A stretch of 12,088 nt of DNA, from the NCBI GenBank assembly GCA_023253295.1, contig JALRGZ010000064.1, forward strand, positions 1 to 12,088, in the 5' to 3' direction. Positions 6,477-12,088 of this stretch are shown here, in pieces. Each line of letters begins with the position of its first letter. Position 1 is the first letter of the stretch. This DNA comes from Flavobacterium sp. Its GTDB lineage: Bacteria > Bacteroidota > Bacteroidia > Flavobacteriales > Flavobacteriaceae. A program made the translations under genes and the position numbers. The notes under the pieces were generated by a model. It searched no databases. It worked only from the letters and a program-made list of their open reading frames with translations, and was not told the origin of the DNA.

Positions 6477-8885
6477 ATGATTAAAGATTTTAGCCAAAGA
6501 TTCAAAACTAAGTTTTTCTATTTCTTATTGTTTCTTATTTCTTTTTTTGTTCAGGCACAAGAAACGAAATCACTTTTAGAGGTAGAAAAAATCTATTTGC
6601 ATACCGATAGAAGCACTTACTTTATGGGAGAAGATTTGTGGTATAAGGCTTATGATGTGAGGGCTTTCAACAATATTCTTTTTGACCAGAGTACTATTTT
6701 GTATGTCGAATTAATTTCATCAAATTCAGATATAATTCTTCGAAATAAAACTAAGTTGGAAATGGGTTTAGGCAATGGCGATTTTCAATTGCAGGATTCA
6801 TTGGAAGTAAAACCCGGAAAGTATCAGTTGAGAGCTTATACTAATTGGGACAGAAACTTTGGCGATGCTTTTGTATTTAAAAAAGAAATCGAAATTATAG
6901 ATGTTTTTGAAACAGATTCTTCAAAAGAGATTAAGAGTGATCTTAGTTCAAAATCTTCTGCGAAAATCATCGAAAAGCAAAACACTTTAAAAGTCGATTT
7001 TTTCCCCGAAGGCGGTTCCTTATTAGAAAATGTAGCCAGCGTAATTTGTTTTAAAGCAGTTGATTCCAGTGGATAACCAATTGAAATAACAGGAGAACTA
7101 TTCGATTCGGATAATGAATTCATTACTTCATTCTCAAGTGTACACGACGGTATGGGAAAATTGCAGATTTTACCTATTGAAGGGAAAAACTATTATGCAA
7201 AAGTCAAAACAGCTTCAGGAATTGAGATCAAACAAGGATTACCTAAAGTTTTACATCAAGGATATTTACTGAGTTACAGAAATTTTAAAGGCAGAAATCT
7301 AGTTACGATTTTAACCAACGAAGTTACTTTGAAACAAAATCTCAACGCTGTTTTAACGGTTATTTGCAAAGCCAGAGGAATATCCTATTTGGAAACATCG
7401 CAAACACTTTCGGAACTCAGTATTTCTTTTGAATTGCCCAAAGAAAAAACCCCTGAGGGTATTAGTCAAATCACTTTGTTTGACGCATCGAATAAACCGC
7501 AATCGGAGCGATTGATTTATATTGAAAAAAAGCATGATTTGGAAGTAGAATTAGTGACTGATAAAACGGTTTATCAACCAGAAGAAGAAGTAAACATCAG
7601 TGTAAGTTCTAAGTCGAAAGTAGGTACAGCAAAATCAGCCAGTTTTTCATTGAGTGTAACGGATACTAATGGTGTTGAAGAACAGGATTATGCTTCAAAT
7701 ATCTGTTCTTATTTTCTGATGGAATCAGATATTAGAGGAAAAGTCTATCATCCGGCTTATTATTTTGACGCCAATAATCCAAAACGCTTGGAACATTTGG
7801 ATAATTTACTCCTAACTCAAGGCTGGCGTGATTTTGTTTGGAAAACCATTCCACAATTTCCGGAAAAGGACAGTTACAAAGTAGAAAAAGGAATCACCAT
7901 TGCCGGAAGAGTCAAACAGCTTTTTGCTGACAAGCCTTTAGTAGGTAATAATTTGACTTTAGCATTAATGGCTAAAAAAAATCATGGTATTTTCAGTGCT
8001 GTAACAGATTCTATTGGGCGTTTTGAATTTAAAGATTTGATTTTTTCAGGAAAAACGGATATGTATTTGAATACCCGAGATGAAAAAGGAAATTTTAGAG
8101 GAGAATTGGTTTTAGATTCTATTGAAAGTTATCCTATGCCTGTTAGATTAAAAAAACAAATGATTTTTTTACCTGAAAAAGCCAATTATATTATTGAAAA
8201 TGTGTATAAAAAATTTATAGCATTTGGTGTAAAACCTGAAAATATTTTAGAAGAGGTGAAAATTGTAAAAAAAAATAAGTTTCAAATGCCTGTTTTATAT
8301 GGAGTTCCAGACAATATATATAAGATAGATAAAAAACAAGTTGACCAGTTTTCTGATGTTCGCGATTTAATTGAAGATTTAGTCGGGGGTGTTCATTTTC
8401 CTATATCCCCTGATGACCCATTCACAAATCTTCCTGCGATATTAGTTGATGGTTCTCCCGTTAGCATTGATGAATTATATATGGTTTCTCCAGAAGACGT
8501 TCTTAAAATAGAAACTGCAAGTGGACCTACTGTAGAGATATTATATGGGAATTGGGAATTAGTTTCCGTTTTTACAAATGGAAACATGAGTAAGAAGACC
8601 AGAAAAAATCGAAATCAAACTCTCAAACAAGAACTTGAAGGTTACTATGCAGCCAGAGTTTTTTATTCTCCTGATCCTGAAAACCCTGATGTAGAGTTAG
8701 ACCAAAAAGCAGCAGTTCGAAATACGATTTATTGGAATCCTTATGTACACCCGGATAAAACTGGAAATGTGAGTGTTGATTTTTATAATACTAAAGTAGA
8801 AACTAAAGTTAAAGTAGCTTTGGAAGGGATTACATCTAATGGAATTCCTGTAGTTAAGAAGCTATTTTATAGTATAAAAAAATAA
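6477..8885 (+). pseudogene. Secreted MG2-like/TonB-plug protein, first tandem copy, interrupted by one in-frame TAA
   Basis: This is an 803-codon frame, continuous except for a single TAA at 7074-7076 (codon 200). Upstream is a 199-residue piece with a signal peptide (cleavage near VQA-Q, 27/28) and the MG2-like opening EKIYLHTDRSTYFMGEDLWYKAY. Downstream, the same frame continues without any shift to 8885 and matches the paralogue at 9020-11464, for example YFLMESDIRGKVYHPAYYFD and LDNLLLTQGWRDFVW. At the stop the paralogue reads G-I-P. A one-base change from AAA (giving G-K-P) would explain the TAA. An ATG at 7152 could start a 577-residue product, but it would lack the signal peptide. The plug-like module (about 610-705) is much more diverged than the rest. 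Inactivation looks recent, or the stop may be a sequence error. Function is unknown. Confidence 0.8.
8796..8827 (+). repeat. 32-bp exact direct repeat, copy 1 (3' end of first paralogue)
   Basis: It is identical to 11375-11406 and encodes the shared VETKVKVALEG segment. The two paralogues have many silent differences elsewhere, so an exact run this long suggests strong constraint or local gene conversion. Confidence 0.8.
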
Positions 8886-9019
8886 AATGCTAAAACGTAT
8901 TACTGCTTACAGTTTTAACTAAAAAGCAGGATAGTGCAGGTTAGTTTATCCGTTTTTAGTGTATAATTTAGTAAAGTTTAACCTACTGTTTTTTTAGTAT
9001 AACATAATTTTAATTTAAT
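8886..9019 (+). promoter_or_regulatory. Leader of the second tandem paralogue: weak hairpin, T-tract and TAACAT
   Basis: No gene is seen here. AGGTTA (8938-8943) pairs with TAACCT (8979-8984) across a loop of about 35 nt, followed by a run of seven T (8989-8995). TAACAT lies at 9000-9005 and the ATG at 9020. No TANNTTTG or TTTG element is present, so the second gene may be read from upstream or from a promoter I do not recognise. The hairpin might partly end the first transcript. Confidence 0.35.
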
Positions 9020-11464
9020 ATGATAAAAGCTTTTTTGGGCAATAACAATTGCAAATTTCTTTGTTTTTTATGGTTGATTGCCTCTTTTGGATTTGTGCAC
9101 GCACAGGAACAAAAAGCAACACCGGATATTGAAAAAGTGTATCTGCATACCGACAGAACCCGATATTTTATAGGTGATGATCTTTGGTATAAAGCATATA
9201 ATGTTAGGGCAACCAATAATGTTTTGTATGATAACAGTAATCTGTTATATGTTGAATTAGTTGCCCCCGACTCAAAAATTATTGCACGAAATAAGACTAA
9301 TATTGAATTAGGGTTAGGTTACGGAGATTTTCAATTGTCAGATTCACTTGGGGTAATACCAGGGGTGTATCAGCTGCGTGCCTACACCAATTGGGATCGA
9401 AATTTTGGAGATGATTTTGTTTTTAAAAAAGAAATTGAAATTATGGATCCATTCGAGATGCATAACAGACCCAATAAAGTTTTACCTCCGGTTTTGGGTC
9501 CAAAAACGAGAAAACCAATTACAGCAAAATCAGCATCGACGGTAAATGAAAAAGAAATCTCAATTGATTTCTTTCCCGAAGGAGGTTCGCTTTTAGATAA
9601 TGTGGCAAGTATAGTCGGTTTTAAGGCTGTTGATGCCAAAGGAATTCCTATAGATGTTTCGGGAGAAATTTACGACTCCGATAATCAGTTGGTAACTTCA
9701 TTTGCTAGTGTACATGATGGAATGGGGAAATTGCAAATGATGCCAAATGAAGGAAAAAAATATCATGCAAAAGGTAAAACAGCTACAGGTCTAGAATTTA
9801 AAAAAGACCTGCCTCTGGCTACAAAATCAGGGTATGTAATTGGATTCAGGTTGTTTAAAGGAAAAAATATAGTAACTATAAGTACTAATGATGCAACTTT
9901 GGCTCAAAATCCAAATGCAGCTCTTACAGTTGTATGTAAATCAAGAGGAATTACTTATTTGGAAAGTCAGTTAACATTAACAGCTACTACTTTATCTTTC
10001 GAATTAACTAAAGACAGAGCATCTGAAGGAATTAGTGAAATAACTTTATTAGACAGTAAAAATATTCCTCAAAGTCAACGATTGGTATATATTGAAAAAG
10101 ATCAAGATTTAGATGTTCAAGTAATTACCGATAAAGCTACATATCAGCCCAATGAAAAATCGACGATCAATATAATTTCCAAATCTAAAGAGGGAAATCC
10201 AAAATCGGCCAGTTATTCTATAAGCGTGACCGATATGGACGGAATAGTGGAGGATAAAGAATATGGAACAACAATTAGTTCCTATTTCTTAATGGAATCA
10301 GATATCAGAGGAAAAGTTTTTCATCCTGCCTATTATTTTGATGCCAGCAATCCGAAGCGTTTAGACCATTTGGATAACTTATTACTAACACAAGGTTGGC
10401 GTTATTTTGTCTGGAAAAGTCTGCCAGCACCAAAATCAAATTTTAAAGTTGAAAAAGGAATTACGATTTCAGGTAGGGTAAAACAGGTTTTTGCAGATAA
10501 ACCTTTAGAGAATAGTTATGTTTCATTGTCGTTGTTAAATAAAAAGCGCAGAAACTTTTTTAGTTTAAAACCGGATGCAGCAACAGGAAATTTTAAATTT
10601 GAAAACATGATGTTTTCCGGAAAAACAAATATGTTTTTGAATTCAGTAAATGAAAAAGGAAAATTCAGAGGTGAGATTGTTTTAGACACTATTGAACAAG
10701 AACCAATGAGTGTAAATTACAGAGATGAGGAGGTTAATTGGTCGGAAACTAGCCGTTTGGTAGCAGAAAATGTTTTTAGAAAATATGCTGCTTTTGGCGT
10801 TCAACCGGAAAATATTTTGAATGAGGTTTCCATTGTTTCCAAAAAGGAAAACGCTTTACGATCAATGTTTGGAATCCCTGAAAACAGTTATACAGCTGAT
10901 GCAGATGCTAAAACGTTTACTAATATTTATGAATTGATTGCCCAAAAAATTCCAGGGGTAATGCTCGATGGTGATTCTATTCGTTTTTTGAGAAGTAATT
11001 CTACCCCTCTTTATGTTTTAAACGGATTTGAAGTGACAAAAGAAGAAATAGATGTGATTCAGCCGCAAGATGTTGAGAAAATTGATGTCATAAGAGGTAT
11101 TCAGGCAACTATGTTTTTTGGGGAATCGGCTGAGAATGGATTTATAGCCATTTATACCAATCCAAATGCACCAAAAAGAGTTAAAGAAAAAAACTATGCT
11201 ATTCAAAAAGAAATTGAAGGTTATTATATTTCCAGAGTTTTTTATTCGCCTACTCCGGAACAAATGCAATTGGATTTGGATAATAAATTGTCAGTTAGAA
11301 ATACTTTGTATTGGAATGCTTATGTGCATCCGGATAAAACAGGTAATGCAAGTGTGAATTATTATAATACTAAGGTAGAAACTAAAGTTAAAGTAGCTTT
11401 GGAAGGAATGACTGCTGCGGGGATTCCGGTGGTTAAAAACCTGTACTATTCAATAAAAAAGTAA
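9020..11464 (+). CDS. Secreted MG2-like/carboxypeptidase-regulatory/TonB-plug protein, intact second copy
   Basis: The 814-residue protein belongs to a large Bacteroidetes family of unknown function. A signal peptide (cleavage near VHA-Q, 28/29) is followed by an MG2-like domain (about 38-141; EKVYLHTDRTRYF, DDLWYKAYNVRA). Next come a second macroglobulin-like beta domain (about 181-265; FFPEGGSLLDNVA) and a third (about 362-405; VITDKATYQPNEKSTINI). The block YFLMESDIRGKVFHPAYYFD ... LDNLLLTQGWRYFVW lies at 422-465, a carboxypeptidase-regulatory-like fold at about 478-560, and a TonB-plug-like module at about 620-715 (NIYELIAQKIPGV, PLYVLNGFEV, PQDVEKIDVIRG, AENGFIAIYTN). The C-terminal segment WNAYVHPDKTGNASVNYYNTK (765-785) resembles the closing strand pattern of macroglobulin-type proteins. 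There is no beta-barrel, lipobox or type IX sorting domain. It probably works in the periplasm, perhaps with outer-membrane transport machinery; that is inference from the plug module. Confidence 0.82.
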   Translation: MIKAFLGNNNCKFLCFLWLIASFGFVHAQEQKATPDIEKVYLHTDRTRYFIGDDLWYKAYNVRATNNVLYDNSNLLYVELVAPDSKIIARNKTNIELGLGYGDFQLSDSLGVIPGVYQLRAYTNWDRNFGDDFVFKKEIEIMDPFEMHNRPNKVLPPVLGPKTRKPITAKSASTVNEKEISIDFFPEGGSLLDNVASIVGFKAVDAKGIPIDVSGEIYDSDNQLVTSFASVHDGMGKLQMMPNEGKKYHAKGKTATGLEFKKDLPLATKSGYVIGFRLFKGKNIVTISTNDATLAQNPNAALTVVCKSRGITYLESQLTLTATTLSFELTKDRASEGISEITLLDSKNIPQSQRLVYIEKDQDLDVQVITDKATYQPNEKSTINIISKSKEGNPKSASYSISVTDMDGIVEDKEYGTTISSYFLMESDIRGKVFHPAYYFDASNPKRLDHLDNLLLTQGWRYFVWKSLPAPKSNFKVEKGITISGRVKQVFADKPLENSYVSLSLLNKKRRNFFSLKPDAATGNFKFENMMFSGKTNMFLNSVNEKGKFRGEIVLDTIEQEPMSVNYRDEEVNWSETSRLVAENVFRKYAAFGVQPENILNEVSIVSKKENALRSMFGIPENSYTADADAKTFTNIYELIAQKIPGVMLDGDSIRFLRSNSTPLYVLNGFEVTKEEIDVIQPQDVEKIDVIRGIQATMFFGESAENGFIAIYTNPNAPKRVKEKNYAIQKEIEGYYISRVFYSPTPEQMQLDLDNKLSVRNTLYWNAYVHPDKTGNASVNYYNTKVETKVKVALEGMTAAGIPVVKNLYYSIKK
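11375..11406 (+). repeat. 32-bp exact direct repeat, copy 2 (3' end of second paralogue)
   Basis: It is identical to 8796-8827 and lies at the equivalent codons of the second paralogue. The bases on either side differ between the copies. Confidence 0.8.
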
Positions 11465-11556
11465 GATGTTTTTATTGTAAAAAATTAAAACTATTGTAAT
11501 TCATTTTTAATTTCAGCCCTTTTTTAAAAACATAGCAATTTTTTTACATAAAAAAG

Positions 11557-11588
11557 TTAGCTCTTTTGTTTGTAAAACCTTATATTTG
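11557..11588 (+). promoter_or_regulatory. Promoter of the DUF2853 gene
   Basis: TATATTTG (11581-11588) matches TANNTTTG exactly, 41 bases before the ATG. A weak -33 candidate, TTAG (11557-11560), lies 20 nt upstream; closer TTTG runs at 11565-11572 are too near. The A/T-rich region before it (11465-11556) shows no gene and no convincing terminator for the preceding gene. Confidence 0.45.
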
Positions 11589-11629
11589 AAGCTAATGATA
11601 CATTTATTAACCTTAATTCTATAAAAATT

Positions 11630-11971
11630 ATGAGTGCAAGAGATGAATTAATTGAAAAGTATGCTGCCGATTTAAAAGAAAAATGTGGGGTAACTCCTGA
11701 TATGGATTTACTAACAAAAGTTACTATTGGGTGCGGGCCGTCCATTTATAATGATGATGCTGCTACCGTTGCTGGAAGTCAACAATCAGAACTGGATACT
11801 GTAAAAAACAGTTTTCTGATTAAAAAATTGGGTTTAGCTGATGGTCCCGAATTAGACGATGCAATTGATAGTGTAATAGAACAATATGGACGTTCAAATA
11901 AAAATAAATATCGTGTTGTTATTTATTATTTATTAGCGGTTCACTTTAAAAAAGAGAGCGTTTACAATTAA
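11630..11971 (+). CDS. DUF2853 family protein
   Basis: The 113-residue protein closely fits my recall of the DUF2853 family, which is common in Bacteroidetes and some Proteobacteria. The recognisable core is KYAADLKEKCGVTPDMDLL (10-28), VTIGCGPSIYNDDAATVAG (31-49), FLIKKLGL (62-69) and NKYRVVIYYLLAVHF (91-105). It has no signal peptide or membrane segment, so it should be a small, mostly helical cytoplasmic protein. Two cysteines (Cys19, Cys35) lie in the conserved part. The start is fixed by the family N-terminus; there is no Shine-Dalgarno sequence, only an A-rich leader, as is normal in this group. It is transcribed alone, between a TANNTTTG promoter and a strong terminator. No function is established that I know of. 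Confidence 0.88.
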   Translation: MSARDELIEKYAADLKEKCGVTPDMDLLTKVTIGCGPSIYNDDAATVAGSQQSELDTVKNSFLIKKLGLADGPELDDAIDSVIEQYGRSNKNKYRVVIYYLLAVHFKKESVYN

Positions 11972-12009
11972 AAAAGAGTATAGACGATTTCTTAAGTATA
12001 AAATAAAAC

Positions 12010-12047
12010 ACAGGTATAATCTGAATATGATTATACCTGTTTTTTTT
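12010..12047 (+). terminator. Strong Rho-independent terminator after the DUF2853 gene
   Basis: A perfect 12-bp stem (12010-12021 with 12029-12040) with a 7-nt loop is followed directly by seven T (12041-12047). It begins 39 bases after the DUF2853 stop. A run of A before the stem may let it act weakly on the other strand too. The 41 bases after it are too short to assign. Confidence 0.92.
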
Positions 12048-12088
12048 ATGGTTGGATATTACATTTTATAATTTATATCCCGGTTTTA

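Larger units (their letters stand above)
6477..11464 (+). repeat. Tandem gene duplication of an 800-codon secreted protein
   Basis: The frames at 6477-8885 and 9020-11464 align end to end at the protein level, in the same orientation and 134 bases apart. Similarity is high in the signal peptide and MG2-like region, in the YFLMESDIRGK to LTQGWR block, and over the last 60 residues, but low in the plug-like module. The divergence is too great for a fresh duplication. The leaders are also alike. Confidence 0.9.

Noticed and set aside
7074..7076. Recoding of the in-frame stop as selenocysteine or pyrrolysine
   Set aside because: The codon is TAA; selenocysteine uses TGA and pyrrolysine TAG. No conserved Cys or unusual residue stands at this site in the paralogue.
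6836..7123. Minus-strand frame across the stop codon in the first paralogue
   Set aside because: It has a counterpart opposite the same region of the second paralogue (9382-9639), but both are explained by the conserved plus-strand protein. The predicted product resembles nothing I recognise.
11018..11357. Open frames on either strand inside the second paralogue (also at 9382-9639 and 8393-8587)
   Set aside because: They overlap a conserved long coding frame, have no family resemblance and no leader or promoter. They are by-products of the real gene.
11482..11513. Inverted repeat AAATTAAAA/TTTTAATTT as a terminator for the second paralogue
   Set aside because: The stem is entirely A/T and no T-run follows directly. 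A chance match in A/T-rich DNA is likely, so the end of this transcript is left unassigned.
12066..12088. Possible C-terminal end (KPGYKL then stop) of a minus-strand gene entering from the right edge
   Set aside because: Only seven codons are visible, and another frame on the same strand also ends in a stop here. That is too little to support a coding call.

Overview
The window looks like chromosomal DNA from a member of the Flavobacteriaceae (Bacteroidetes), most likely Flavobacterium or a close relative. The evidence is low GC, A-rich leaders with no Shine-Dalgarno sequence, exact TANNTTTG -7 promoter motifs upstream of several genes, menaquinone synthesis (MenD), a DUF2853 protein, and large secreted proteins ending in a TonB-plug-like module. 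I see no tRNA, rRNA, CRISPR array, insertion sequence, phage gene or origin.

Left part (1-4513). A minus-strand tRNA-dihydrouridine synthase gene has its own promoter and terminator. Next comes a two-gene minus-strand operon: an ECF sigma factor followed 4 nt later by its membrane-spanning RskA-like anti-sigma factor, ending in a strong hairpin. Divergent from the sigma gene is an exported glutathione-peroxidase-family thiol peroxidase. It converges, across a shared bidirectional terminator, on an exported thioredoxin-like protein with a long C-terminal extension. These four genes make a plausible envelope thiol-redox and stress neighbourhood, although a regulatory link is only inferred.

Middle (4514-6304). 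menD, the second committed step of classical menaquinone synthesis, stands alone with a promoter and terminator.

Right part (6305-11513). Two tandem paralogues of about 800 codons encode secreted proteins with MG2-like (alpha-2-macroglobulin-type) beta domains, a carboxypeptidase-regulatory-like domain, a TonB-plug-like module and a conserved C-terminal beta segment, but no outer-membrane barrel. The first copy carries one in-frame TAA after codon 199 and is otherwise an open, well-conserved frame, so I call it a pseudogene. The second copy is intact. Both are preceded by a hairpin, a T-tract and a TAACAT motif at almost the same distance from the start codon. Their plug modules have diverged strongly while the flanking parts remain similar. 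This pair is the most unusual part of the window.

Right end (11514-12088). A small single-gene unit encodes a DUF2853 protein with a good -7 element and a perfect 12-bp terminator stem. No gene-free stretch exceeds 300 bases; the longest is 231 bases (6246-6476), which holds the menD terminator and the leader of the first tandem paralogue.
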